This document shows, piece after piece, positions 22,581 through 32,563 of a stretch of 32,578 nt of DNA. This DNA is from CAVPEV01 sp963703555 (GTDB lineage: Bacteria; Actinomycetota; Actinomycetes; Actinomycetales; Cellulomonadaceae): the NCBI GenBank assembly GCA_963703555.1, contig CAVPEV010000009.1, positions 1 to 32,578 on the forward strand, given 5' to 3'. The position numbers and the translations under genes were made by a program. Position 1 is the first letter of the stretch; every line of letters begins with the position of its first letter. The notes under the pieces are model-generated. The model was not told where the DNA came from and made no database searches. It saw only the letters and a program-made list of their open reading frames with translations.

Positions 22581-22618
22581 GGTGGGTCGGGGACGACGGC
22601 GCTCGTCCCCGACCCACC
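22581..22618 (+). terminator. Intra-operon hairpin between binding protein and permease genes
   Basis: GGTGGGTCGGGGACGA (22581-22596) pairs perfectly with TCGTCCCCGACCCACC (22603-22618) around a 6-base loop. It lies 32 bases after the binding-protein stop and before the permease ribosome binding site. Such hairpins in importer operons cap or partly terminate transcripts so that more binding protein than permease is made. Confidence 0.75.
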
Positions 22619-22642
22619 GGGCCGACATCAAGGAGCCAACAC

Positions 22643-23545
22643 GTGGTCAGGTTCTTCCGCCGCTCGGGCTCGGCGCTGCTACTCATTCTCCCCTCGCTCA
22701 TCCTGGTGAGCGTGTTCGTGTACGGCCTCATCGGCGCGAACATCCGGACCTCGCTGACGGACTCGCACACCTCACCCCAGGCGACGGGCGTCGCCCCGGT
22801 GCACACGATCTGGTTCGACAACTACGCGAAGCTGCTGGGCTCGCAGAGCTTCCAGCACTCGCTGATCAACCTTCTCATCTTCACCGCTGTCTTCCTCGCC
22901 GGGACGATGATCATCGGCTTCGTGTGGGCGTGGCTCCTCGAGCGGCCGATGAAGGGTGAAGGGATCTTCCGGTCCGTCTACCTCTTCCCCATGGCCGTGT
23001 CCTTCGTGGCCTCTGGCGTCGTGTGGCGCTGGCTGCTCAACTCCAACCAGGACGGCAAGGCCTCCGGGCTCAACCGGCTCTTCCAGATGATCGGCCTGGA
23101 CTTCCTGCAGAACCCGTGGTGGAACAACATCACCTTCGGTATCGCCGCCATCGCACTGCCAGCCATATGGCAGCTGTCCGGCTATGTCATGGCACTGTTC
23201 CTCGCCGGGTTCAGAGGAATTCCCGACGAGCTGCGGGAAGCAGCCAGGGTGGATGGCGCGAGCGAGTTGCAGGTCTACCGGCACGTGATCTTCCCGCAGC
23301 TGACACCGGTCGCGCTCTCGGCGCTCATCATCATCGCGCACATGTCGCTGAAGTCCTTCGACCTCATCATGTCGATCTCGAAGCCGGCGAACTACCAGAC
23401 AAAAGTTCCTGCGGTGGACATGTACGTGTTCAAGTCCAGCTTCGACTACGCCAATGCCGCTGCAGTCGGTACGATCCTTCTGATCATCGTGGCAGTCATC
23501 ATCGTGCCGTACCTCGTCCGCACATCCCGTGAGGAGCGCAGATGA
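22643..23545 (+). CDS. Sugar ABC transporter permease (MalF-like)
   Basis: A 300-residue inner-membrane protein with about six hydrophobic helices. The ATPase-coupling EAA motif reads EAARVDGASELQVYRHVIFPQL, in the usual place before the last two helices. GTG 22643 is preceded by AAGGAG (22630-22635) seven bases upstream. The first helix (SALLLILPSLILVSVFVYGLIG) is followed by an external loop, as in MalF/UgpA-type proteins. The stop overlaps the next permease start (ATGA), so the pair is translationally coupled and forms a heterodimeric channel. Confidence 0.93.
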   Translation: MVRFFRRSGSALLLILPSLILVSVFVYGLIGANIRTSLTDSHTSPQATGVAPVHTIWFDNYAKLLGSQSFQHSLINLLIFTAVFLAGTMIIGFVWAWLLERPMKGEGIFRSVYLFPMAVSFVASGVVWRWLLNSNQDGKASGLNRLFQMIGLDFLQNPWWNNITFGIAAIALPAIWQLSGYVMALFLAGFRGIPDELREAARVDGASELQVYRHVIFPQLTPVALSALIIIAHMSLKSFDLIMSISKPANYQTKVPAVDMYVFKSSFDYANAAAVGTILLIIVAVIIVPYLVRTSREERR

Positions 23546-24429
23546 CGACCACCTCGAGCGCCACGATCCCCTTGACGAGCGGCACGGGGACCGGCAGGCC
23601 CAGGCCGAGCGGCTTCTCCTGGTCGCGGACCATGAGGTATGCAATCCTCCTGGTCTTCCTCCTCGTCGTCCTCATTCCCGTCTACGTCCTGTTCGTCACC
23701 AGCTTCAAGGGCCCGGGCGACGCCTCGCCCACCCGCGCCTGGCTGCCACCCCAGATGTGGATCACCACGAACTGGGTGAACGCCTGGGAAGCGCTCGCCC
23801 CCGCCCTCCTGCGGAGCCTGGAGATGGTCGTCCCCGCGGCGGTCATCTCGGCGGTCCTCGGTTCGATGAACGGCTTCGTGCTGGCCCGGTGGAAATTCCC
23901 CGGGGCGGACGCGGTCTTCACCTTCATCCTCTTCGGGATGTTCATCCCGTACCAGGCGGTGATGATCCCGCTGCTGCAGCTCATGCTCGGCGCGGGGATC
24001 CCCTCGGGCGTGCCGTCCCTGATCCTCCTGCACACCGTGTACGGGATCCCGATCACGACGCTGATCTTCCGCAACTACTACCAGTCGATCCCTGCAGACC
24101 TCGTCGAGGCGGCACGGGTCGACGGTGCCGGGCTGATCCGCACGTACGCGTCGGTCATCCTGCCGATCTCCATCCCCAGCTTCGTCGTGGTGCTCATCTG
24201 GCAGTTCACCAACGCGTGGAACGACTTCCTCTTCGCCGTCTTCTTCTCGTCGAGCCAGAACGGACCGGTCACCCTGGCCCTGAACAATCTCGCCAACGGT
24301 GCGCAGCTGCAGAACTACGGCGTGTCCATGGCGGGTGCACTCGTAGCCTCGCTGCCGTCGCTGGTCGTCTACATCGTGCTGGGGAAGTACTTCATGGGCG
24401 GGCTGATGGCGGGATCGGTCAAGGGCTGA
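23542..24429 (+). CDS. Sugar ABC transporter permease (MalG-like)
   Basis: A 295-residue permease starting at the ATG that overlaps the previous stop (GAGGAG ribosome binding site inside the upstream gene). After a polar N-terminus there are six helices and the EAA loop EAARVDGAGLIRTYASVILPISIP, ending in the MalG-type tail LGKYFMGGLMAGSVKG. It pairs with the preceding permease. No ATP-binding subunit follows; a shared MsmK-type ATPase encoded elsewhere is the usual solution in actinobacteria. Confidence 0.94.
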   Translation: MTTTSSATIPLTSGTGTGRPRPSGFSWSRTMRYAILLVFLLVVLIPVYVLFVTSFKGPGDASPTRAWLPPQMWITTNWVNAWEALAPALLRSLEMVVPAAVISAVLGSMNGFVLARWKFPGADAVFTFILFGMFIPYQAVMIPLLQLMLGAGIPSGVPSLILLHTVYGIPITTLIFRNYYQSIPADLVEAARVDGAGLIRTYASVILPISIPSFVVVLIWQFTNAWNDFLFAVFFSSSQNGPVTLALNNLANGAQLQNYGVSMAGALVASLPSLVVYIVLGKYFMGGLMAGSVKG

Positions 24430-24450
24430 GCGAGCGGCGCCAGCTCCTTC

Positions 24451-24456
24451 TACGCT
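24451..24456 (+). promoter_or_regulatory. -10 element TACGCT of a leaderless promoter
   Basis: TACGCT ends six bases before the ATG of the macrodomain gene, only 22 bases after the permease stop. This suggests separate leaderless expression as well as possible readthrough from the transporter operon. Confidence 0.5.
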
Positions 24457-24462
24457 CGCACC

Positions 24463-24984
24463 ATGCGCATCGAGACAGCCCTGGGGGACATCACGCGCCA
24501 GCGGGTGGACGCGATCGTCAACGCGGCGAACTCCTCGCTGCTCGGCGGCGGCGGCGTCGACGGGGCGATCCATGCGGCGGCGGGGCCGCGGCTGCTCGAG
24601 GCATGCCGCGAGCTGCGCCGGAGCAGCCTGCCCGACGGACTTGCCGTCGGGCAGGCGGTTGCCACGCCGGGCTTCGACCTGCCGGCCCGGTGGGTGATCC
24701 ACACGGTGGGTCCGAACGCCCGGCGTGGCCAGACCGACCCGGCTCAGCTCGCGGCGTGCTTCACCCGCTCCCTCGACGTGGCCGCCGACCTGGGTGCACG
24801 CACCGTGGCGTTCCCCGCGGTGAGCGCGGGCGTGTACGGATGGGAGGCCGCAGTCGTCGCACGGGTCGGCGTCGACGCCGTTCGCGGCTGGGACGCCGAG
24901 CACCCGGGCGCGGTGGACCTCGTGCGGTTCGTGCTGTTCTCGCCGGCCGTCCGTGCGGCCTTCGCCACCGCCCTGGAGGCGTGA
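24463..24984 (+). CDS. Macrodomain protein (O-acetyl-ADP-ribose deacetylase type)
   Basis: A 173-residue stand-alone macrodomain. The ADP-ribose-binding signature is present: GDIT near the start, VNAANSSLLGGGGVDGAIHAAAG (quoted in part; residues 19-41, with Asn20, Asn23 and Asp33) and the phosphate loop PAVSAGVYGW. This is the MacroD/YmdB class, which removes acetyl groups from O-acetyl-ADP-ribose or single ADP-ribose from acidic residues. The ATG lies six bases after a TACGCT box. A hairpin follows 55 bases after the stop. A link to the sugar importer upstream is not evident. Confidence 0.93.
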   Translation: MRIETALGDITRQRVDAIVNAANSSLLGGGGVDGAIHAAAGPRLLEACRELRRSSLPDGLAVGQAVATPGFDLPARWVIHTVGPNARRGQTDPAQLAACFTRSLDVAADLGARTVAFPAVSAGVYGWEAAVVARVGVDAVRGWDAEHPGAVDLVRFVLFSPAVRAAFATALEA

Positions 24985-24986
24985 CC

Positions 24987-25068
24987 GGCGTCGGTTGTCA
25001 GCGGCTGACGAACCGCCTGCCACGCGCTCGCACGGAAAAGGCCCCTCGAAGTAAGCGTTCGAGGGGCC
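24987..25068. repeat. Intergenic module copy A: 13-bp block plus hairpin
   Basis: GGCGTCGGTTGTC at 24987-24999 is followed by GGCTGAC and GAACC, then by a hairpin GGCCCCTCGAA (25040-25050), loop GTAAGCG, TTCGAGGGGCC (25058-25068). The same blocks recur in the same order at 25456-25663. The hairpin could end transcription in either direction; on the minus strand it is followed by TTTTCC, closer to an intrinsic terminator. Confidence 0.75.
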
Positions 25069-25455
25069 CTCCCGTGGCCGCTGGCCTCGCGTCCCCGGCA
25101 TGACCGGAGACCCGGCGCCGTCGGCGGACCGACGGCTCGACGCCGCTTCGACGTGCGGCTCCCCCTCGCCTCCGGTGACCGGTTTGACCCGGACCGTCAG
25201 CAGGGGACTGCGGTCGACCTCCCGAGCCTGTGCGGGCCCCTGCGTCGTCATCCGCAGGTCAATGGGTCTCCCCATCGATCAGGCCCGTCGTGATCCGGTC
25301 AGTCCGACCTCTCAAGTTCGGGACGGGCGACGAGTTCGCCGTGCGGGTTCCCCCGTCGGGATCGCCCCGTTCCGTCAAGGTCGTGACACCAGGTCTAGCC
25401 CCTCCGGGGGGCCCCCGCAAGGGCATTTCTCGACCACTTCACGACCTCGAGCGCG
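25069..25455. other. Gene-free stretch between the two hairpin modules
   Basis: No frame shows recognisable protein similarity or a start with a ribosome binding site. Visually the segment is somewhat less G+C-rich than the coding regions. It contains only short inverted repeats (for example GGCGA/TCGCC near 25325-25342). No tRNA, RNase P RNA or other RNA signature was recognised. Confidence 0.4.
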
Positions 25456-25663
25456 GGCGTCGGTTGTCCACAGGCTGACCTGCGAACCCACGCATCCGAC
25501 ACAGGGCTGTGGACGAAATCTGTGGAGAACCGTTCAGCCCCCGGGCGCCAGCTGTTCACCGTGGACCACCCGTTCCGCCCGGCGTGGCGACCAGCCCGTC
25601 GCAGGATGGCGACGTATCGTCGGAGACGACGAAGGCCCCTCCGAGTAAGCGTCGGAGGGGCCT
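25456..25663. repeat. Intergenic module copy B: 13-bp block, DnaA-box-like sites and hairpin
   Basis: GGCGTCGGTTGTC recurs at 25456-25468, again followed by GGCTGAC and GAACC. The hairpin AGGCCCCTCCGA (25633-25644), loop GTAAGCG, TCGGAGGGGCCT (25652-25663) has the same loop as copy A, with two base pairs changed on both arms so that pairing is kept. On the minus strand this hairpin begins 65 bases after the aldo/keto reductase stop and is a plausible terminator for that operon. Confidence 0.75.
25464..25529. promoter_or_regulatory. Cluster of DnaA-box-like sequences
   Basis: TTGTCCACA (25464-25472) matches the actinobacterial DnaA box. TGTGGACGA (25508-25516) and TGTGGAGAA (25521-25529) are inverted copies with one or two changes. 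Three sites in 66 bases is more than expected by chance in such G+C-rich DNA, but no dnaA, dnaN or A+T-rich unwinding element is nearby, so an origin is not supported. Confidence 0.35.
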
Positions 25664-25727
25664 CGTCCGTCCCAGGAGTCGGTCGGCGGGTGCCCGGCAC
25701 GGCGGTGCCGGACCGGGCAGTGCGGGT

Positions 25728-26600
25728 TCAGGCCCCGGCGTCGAGCTCGGCGATCTCCGCCGGGGAGAGCATGAGGTCGACGGCCTGCACGGAGTCGAGG
25801 ATCGTCTCCGGGCGGGACGACCCGGGGATCGGGATGACCACCGGTGCCTGGGCCAGCTCCCAGGCGAGCGTCACCCGCTGCGGGCTCACGCCGTGGTGGG
25901 CCGCCACCCGCGCGAACGCCTCGCGGGTCGCCAGACCACCAGCCCGTCCGATGCCGCCGAGCGGGCTCCACGGCAGGAAGGCCAGCCCCATGTCCGCGCA
26001 GAGCTGCAGCTCCGCCTGGGAGGACCGGAACGCGGGTGAGTACTGGTTCTGCACGGAGACCAGCCGACCGCCGAGCACCTCCTGCGCCAACCGGATCTGG
26101 TCGGGGTTGGCGTTGGAGATGCCGGCCATGCGGATCTTGCCCTCGTCCAGCAGCTCCCCCAGCACACCGACCGATTCGGCGTAGGGCACCTTCGGGTCGG
26201 GTCGGTGCAGCTGGTACAGGCCGATGGCCTCGACGCCGAGCCGGCGCAGCGAGCCCTCGACGGCCTGGCGCAGGTGGGCCGGCGAGGCGTCGATCGTCCA
26301 CGTGCCGTCGCCGGGACGCAGGTGACCACCCTTGGTCGCGACCAGGATCGCGGAGGTGTCCTGACCCCAGGAGCGCAGGGCCTCGGCGAAGAGGACCTCG
26401 TTGTGGCCGACCTCGCCGGCGAGCAGGTGGTAGGAGTCGGCGGTGTCCAGGAGGGTCACGCCGGCGTCCAGCGCCGCATGCACGGTGGCGATCGCCCGCT
26501 GACGGTCCGGACGTCCCTCGATGGACAGCGGCATGCCGCCGAGCCCGATGGCGCTGACCGGGCTGTCCCCGATGAGTCGTGTCTGCATGGGCTCCATCAT
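25728..26600 (-). CDS. Aldo/keto reductase
   Basis: A 290-residue TIM-barrel NADPH-dependent oxidoreductase. The catalytic tetrad is visible as Asp52 and Tyr57 (DTADSY), Lys90 (ATKGG) and His132 (LYQLHRPD). The C-terminal cofactor site has the IPIPGSSRPETI pattern. The enzyme belongs to the group of oxidoreductases and pyridoxal-reductase-like proteins; substrate unknown. The ATG at 26600 overlaps the stop of the upstream HAD gene by four bases (ATGA), so it is chosen over downstream in-frame ATGs. A hairpin at 25633-25663 lies just past the stop. Confidence 0.93.
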   Translation of the reverse strand: MMEPMQTRLIGDSPVSAIGLGGMPLSIEGRPDRQRAIATVHAALDAGVTLLDTADSYHLLAGEVGHNEVLFAEALRSWGQDTSAILVATKGGHLRPGDGTWTIDASPAHLRQAVEGSLRRLGVEAIGLYQLHRPDPKVPYAESVGVLGELLDEGKIRMAGISNANPDQIRLAQEVLGGRLVSVQNQYSPAFRSSQAELQLCADMGLAFLPWSPLGGIGRAGGLATREAFARVAAHHGVSPQRVTLAWELAQAPVVIPIPGSSRPETILDSVQAVDLMLSPAEIAELDAGA

Positions 26601-27517
26601 GCTCGGTCCGCCTTTCCGTCGTCCGCGGTCCGGCCGGGCTCGTGCTGTGCTGTCCGCCAGGCGACCGTGCCGGGGGCGTGGTCGGGCCCCGGGCGGTTCC
26701 CGAGACCCAGCCCGAGGACCGATGCGATGGTGCGCACCACGCCGTCCTCGTCGTTGGACGGCGCAAGGTGGCGGGCGTGGGCGCGCACCTTCGGGTGGGC
26801 GTTGGCCATCGCCCACGAGTGCGCGGCGGCGTCGAGCATCTCCAGGTCGTTGAGGTAGTCGCCGAACGCCATGGTCTGCTCCCGGGTCACCCCGAGAGCG
26901 GCCTGGACCTGCGCCAGCGCGGCGCCCTTGTGCGTCGAGCGCCCCATGACGTCCACCCAGTGCTCGCTCGAAGCGGCGACCTGGTGGGTGGCTGCCAGGT
27001 CCTGCAGCCGTGGGGTGACCACCGCCTCGGCCGACCCGAAGGCGAAGACGGCCACCTTGAGCACCGCGTCGTCGACGGTCAGCAGCTCGGCGGTGGTGGA
27101 CAGCCGGGCGTAGTAGCGGCGTGCCTCGGCGAGGAACGGCGGATCGGTGCGCTCGACCCAGGCGGACCGCTTCCCGCACACGACGACGCCCACGTCGGCA
27201 CCCTCGGCGGCCAGTCCACGGACCGCTCGCACGGCATGGCTGACCACCGCCCCGTCGAGCGTCGTGGACGTGAGCTCCCGGTCCCCGCGGGCGACGTACG
27301 CGCCGTTCTCGGCGATCACGACGAGGCGCTCGCCCCACGGGCCGAACTGCCCGACGAGCGTGGCGTGCTGGCGGCCGCTGGCCGGGCAGAACGCGATCCC
27401 CCGGCGGTCGAGCTGGTCCAGCACGGGCCACACGGAGGGCGGCAGGCGGTGGTCGCTGTCCAGCAGTGTCCCGTCCATGTCCACGGCGATGAGTCGGACG
27501 TCCGGGGCAGGAGGCAC
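26597..27517 (-). CDS. HAD-superfamily (Cof-type, IIB) phosphatase
   Basis: A 306-residue hydrolase. Motif I is DMDGTLL with Asp13 as nucleophile and Asp15 as general acid, motif III is probably the conserved Lys in THKGAAL, and motif IV is GDYLNDLEML. These, with a cap domain between, place it in the Cof/YbjI/YidA group that dephosphorylates sugar phosphates and other small phosphates. GTG 27517 follows a GGGAGGA ribosome binding site on the minus strand. It is co-translated with the aldo/keto reductase and diverges from the aldehyde dehydrogenase gene across a 186-base spacer. Confidence 0.92.
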   Translation of the reverse strand: MPPAPDVRLIAVDMDGTLLDSDHRLPPSVWPVLDQLDRRGIAFCPASGRQHATLVGQFGPWGERLVVIAENGAYVARGDRELTSTTLDGAVVSHAVRAVRGLAAEGADVGVVVCGKRSAWVERTDPPFLAEARRYYARLSTTAELLTVDDAVLKVAVFAFGSAEAVVTPRLQDLAATHQVAASSEHWVDVMGRSTHKGAALAQVQAALGVTREQTMAFGDYLNDLEMLDAAAHSWAMANAHPKVRAHARHLAPSNDEDGVVRTIASVLGLGLGNRPGPDHAPGTVAWRTAQHEPGRTADDGKADRA

Positions 27518-27703
27518 GCCGCCATCCTCCCAGAGCCTCGCCGGCTGCACGTCGGATACCCTTGAGGGGCGACGCAGTCCATGACGACGGGCGCGTCGGG
27601 AGGCGGCCGAGAGGGTCGCCGTCGACCCCTCGACGACGAGGAGGGCTGGGGTCCGGCCCGTCGGCACCCGACGGCAGGTATGCCGTTGCGAGCGGAGGTA
27701 GTG

Positions 27704-29206
27704 ATGACGCAGACCACAGCACCAACGACAGCACCGGTCGGGCAGAGGTACGACGGCTTCGACCGGATGCTCATCGGCGGCACATGGCGGGCCGGGCGGT
27801 CCGGGACGGTCGCCCCGGACATCGACCCCTACACCGGCAGTACGCTGGTGGAGATCCCGCTGGCCAGCCGCGACGACGTCGACGAGGCGTACCGCGCGGC
27901 CGCAGCAGCACAGCCTGCATGGGCTGCCACGAACCCGGGGCAGCGGCAGGCTGTCGTGCACGCGGCCATGCGGGTGATGGACGCCCGGCACGAGGAGATC
28001 GTCGACTGGCTGGTCCACGAGGCAGGAGGTACGCGGTTCAAGTCGGAGTTCGAGTGGGGCGGCACCCTGGGGGTGCTCGACGAGACCGCGTCCTTCCCCT
28101 ACCGGGTGCACGGCGAGCTGCGCGGGTCCGACGTGCCGGGCAAGGAGAACCGGATCTACCGGCAGCCGCTCGGCGTCGTCACGGTGATCAGCCCGTGGAA
28201 CTTCCCGCTCGTGCTCAGCATGCGGTCGGTGGCTCCGGCGCTGGTCCTCGGCAATGCCGTGGTGCTCAAGCCGGCCAGCGACACCCCCGTGACCGGGGCA
28301 CTGCTCATCGCGAAGATCTTCGAGGAGGCCGGGCTGCCTGCCGGGCTGCTCAACGTTGTCGTAGGCTCCGGCAGCGAGATCGGTGACTACGTCGTGGAGC
28401 ACCCGACGCCGAGCCTGGTGTCCTTCACCGGGTCGACGGAGGTCGGCAAGCACGTGGGTGCTCTGGCGTCGAGCGGTCCGCACCTCAAGCGGGTCGCCCT
28501 CGAGCTGGGCGGCAACGCGCCGTTCGTCGTGCTGGACGACGCCGACATCGAGCATGCGGTGAAGTCCGCGGTGTTCGGCCGGTTCCTGCACCAGGGGCAG
28601 ATCTGCATGAGCACCAACCGGATCATCGTCGACGCGAGGATCCACGACGCGTTCGTCGACGCGTTCGTCGAGCGTGTGCGCGGTCTGAAGGTCGGCGACC
28701 CGGACGACCCGGCGACGCTCGTCGGGCCGATCATCAACCGCAGCCAGATGCGCAGCGTGCTGGGCAAGGTCGGCGGGGCGCGCGCCGAGGGCGCCCGGCA
28801 GCTGCTCGGTGGGGAGCCCACCGGTCAGGTGCTGCCGCCGCACGTGTTCGTCGACGTCACCGGCGAGATGGGGCTGTCCCGGGAGGAGACGTTCGGCCCC
28901 GTCGTGCCGATCATCAAGGCCCGCGACGAGGCCGACGCCCTCCGGCTGGCCAACGACACCGAGTACGGGCTGTCCAGCGCGGTGTTCACCGGGGACCTGG
29001 AGCGCGGGGTCGCCTTCGCCCAGCAGGTCCAGGCCGGGATGACCCATGTGAACGACATCACGGTCCAGGACGAGCCGTTCGCCCCGTTCGGCGGGGAGAA
29101 GAACTCCGGACTCGGCCGGTTCCACGGTGACTGGATCATCGAGGAGCTCACCCGGGTGCACTGGGTGTCCGTCCAGCACACCCCGCGGGAGTACCCGCTG
29201 ATCTGA
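27704..29206 (+). CDS. NAD(P)-dependent aldehyde dehydrogenase
   Basis: A 500-residue ALDH-superfamily enzyme. Catalytic Cys301 is in GQICMS and the general-base Glu267 is in LELGGNAP, at the canonical separation. The nucleotide-binding segment reads ISPWNFPLVLSMRSV with FTGSTEVGKHV, and EETFGPVVPI is conserved. The GQICMSTNR motif resembles benzaldehyde/vanillin-type dehydrogenases, suggesting aromatic aldehydes (inference). ATG 27704 is preceded by GGAGG (27694-27698) at five bases; upstream in-frame starts would add a Gly/Arg-rich tail with no counterpart in the family. The next gene is 23 bases downstream. Confidence 0.93.
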   Translation: MTQTTAPTTAPVGQRYDGFDRMLIGGTWRAGRSGTVAPDIDPYTGSTLVEIPLASRDDVDEAYRAAAAAQPAWAATNPGQRQAVVHAAMRVMDARHEEIVDWLVHEAGGTRFKSEFEWGGTLGVLDETASFPYRVHGELRGSDVPGKENRIYRQPLGVVTVISPWNFPLVLSMRSVAPALVLGNAVVLKPASDTPVTGALLIAKIFEEAGLPAGLLNVVVGSGSEIGDYVVEHPTPSLVSFTGSTEVGKHVGALASSGPHLKRVALELGGNAPFVVLDDADIEHAVKSAVFGRFLHQGQICMSTNRIIVDARIHDAFVDAFVERVRGLKVGDPDDPATLVGPIINRSQMRSVLGKVGGARAEGARQLLGGEPTGQVLPPHVFVDVTGEMGLSREETFGPVVPIIKARDEADALRLANDTEYGLSSAVFTGDLERGVAFAQQVQAGMTHVNDITVQDEPFAPFGGEKNSGLGRFHGDWIIEELTRVHWVSVQHTPREYPLI

Positions 29207-29216
29207 TCGGCGGGGT

Positions 29217-29222
29217 TAGCGT
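29217..29222 (+). promoter_or_regulatory. -10 element TAGCGT of a leaderless promoter
   Basis: TAGCGT ends seven bases before the GTG at 29230, supporting that start over the in-frame GTG at 29221, which overlaps the box itself. Confidence 0.45.
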
Positions 29223-29229
29223 GGCGGCT

Positions 29230-29727
29230 GTGGACACCGACCCGGCCGCCGGACCGGACGGCTCGCACAGCTGCACCACCCGGGCGCACCCGCACCGCGC
29301 CCGGGTGGTGCAGCAGGTGCGGTGGTCGGACGTGGACCTGTTCGGGCACGTCAACAACGCGGCGTTCCTGAGGTACCTCGACGACGCGCGGTTCAGTCTG
29401 TTCCCGCAGATGGGGGTGGACGCGGTCGGCGTGCCGACCGCGTCGCTGCTCGTCGTGGTCAAGCACGAGATCGACTACCTGGCGCCGCTGACGTTCCGGC
29501 CGGAGCCGTTCGCGGTGGAGGTGTGGGTCCCGCGGGTCGGGCGGGCGTCGGTGGACTTCGGGTACGAGATCGTGGATGCGGGCGGTGGGTCGACGGTGTA
29601 CCTGCAGGCGCGGTCGCGGATGGTCCAGCTGGACGGTGCCACGCGGGCGGCCCAGCCCTTCACCGCCGGGCAGCGGGCCGTGTTCGCCCCGTACCAGGAA
29701 GCGGCGCCCCGGCTGCACGACTGGTGA
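29230..29727 (+). CDS. Acyl-CoA thioesterase (4HBT hot-dog fold)
   Basis: A 165-residue single hot-dog protein with the 4-hydroxybenzoyl-CoA thioesterase signature VRWSDVDLFGHVNNAAFLRYLDDARFSLF. The Asp in this motif is the usual catalytic residue and HVNN the substrate-loop element. The central helix is followed by the strands VVVKHEIDYLAPLTF and SVDFGYEIVD. It should cleave acyl-CoA thioesters; the acyl group is unknown. The N-terminal 20 residues are Pro/Gly-rich and probably disordered. It lies directly after the aldehyde dehydrogenase gene but has its own TAGCGT box. Confidence 0.9.
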   Translation: MDTDPAAGPDGSHSCTTRAHPHRARVVQQVRWSDVDLFGHVNNAAFLRYLDDARFSLFPQMGVDAVGVPTASLLVVVKHEIDYLAPLTFRPEPFAVEVWVPRVGRASVDFGYEIVDAGGGSTVYLQARSRMVQLDGATRAAQPFTAGQRAVFAPYQEAAPRLHDW

Positions 29728-29765
29728 GGGCGGCGCGGCAGGCCCGCTCGCATCGGCGACCAGCG

Positions 29766-29783
29766 GCCGGGCGGCCGCCCGGC
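29766..29783. terminator. Perfect 18-bp palindrome, possible terminator
   Basis: GCCGGGCGG is followed directly by its reverse complement CCGCCCGGC, 39 bases after the thioesterase stop. It could fold as a 7-bp hairpin with a 4-base loop, or be a protein-binding site. No T-run follows. Confidence 0.35.
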
Positions 29784-29833
29784 GCGCATCACGCCGGGGG
29801 CGAACACCGGACGTGCGCGGCGCAGCAGGCCGT

Positions 29834-29839
29834 TAGCAT
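29834..29839 (+). promoter_or_regulatory. clpC: -10 element TAGCAT before clpC
   Basis: TAGCAT lies about 135 bases before the clpC ATG and is the best -10 in the 247-base spacer, giving a leader of about 130 bases. I found no HspR (HAIR) inverted repeat and no convincing ClgR site. Confidence 0.4.
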
Positions 29840-29974
29840 CGATGAACGCCGCCTCGCCGGGCCGCGTCCGGCACCCGATCCGCCTGGAACCCCTTCGTGC
29901 GGGCTCCTCGTCCCCGGACCGACGTGCTGGTACGGGCCGCACCCCGGTGAGCTCGCCGCACGTGAGGAGTGCAC

Positions 29975-32563
<2,589 letters not shown>

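Noticed and set aside
25100..25648. Plus-strand open frame of 182 codons across the hairpin-module interval
   Set aside because: No ribosome binding site, no recognisable similarity, Arg/Ser/Pro-rich composition, and it runs through repeat block B and into its hairpin. Judged non-coding.
25456..25663. Possible chromosomal origin of replication
   Set aside because: Only three DnaA-like boxes, no A+T-rich unwinding element and no dnaA/dnaN/parAB nearby.
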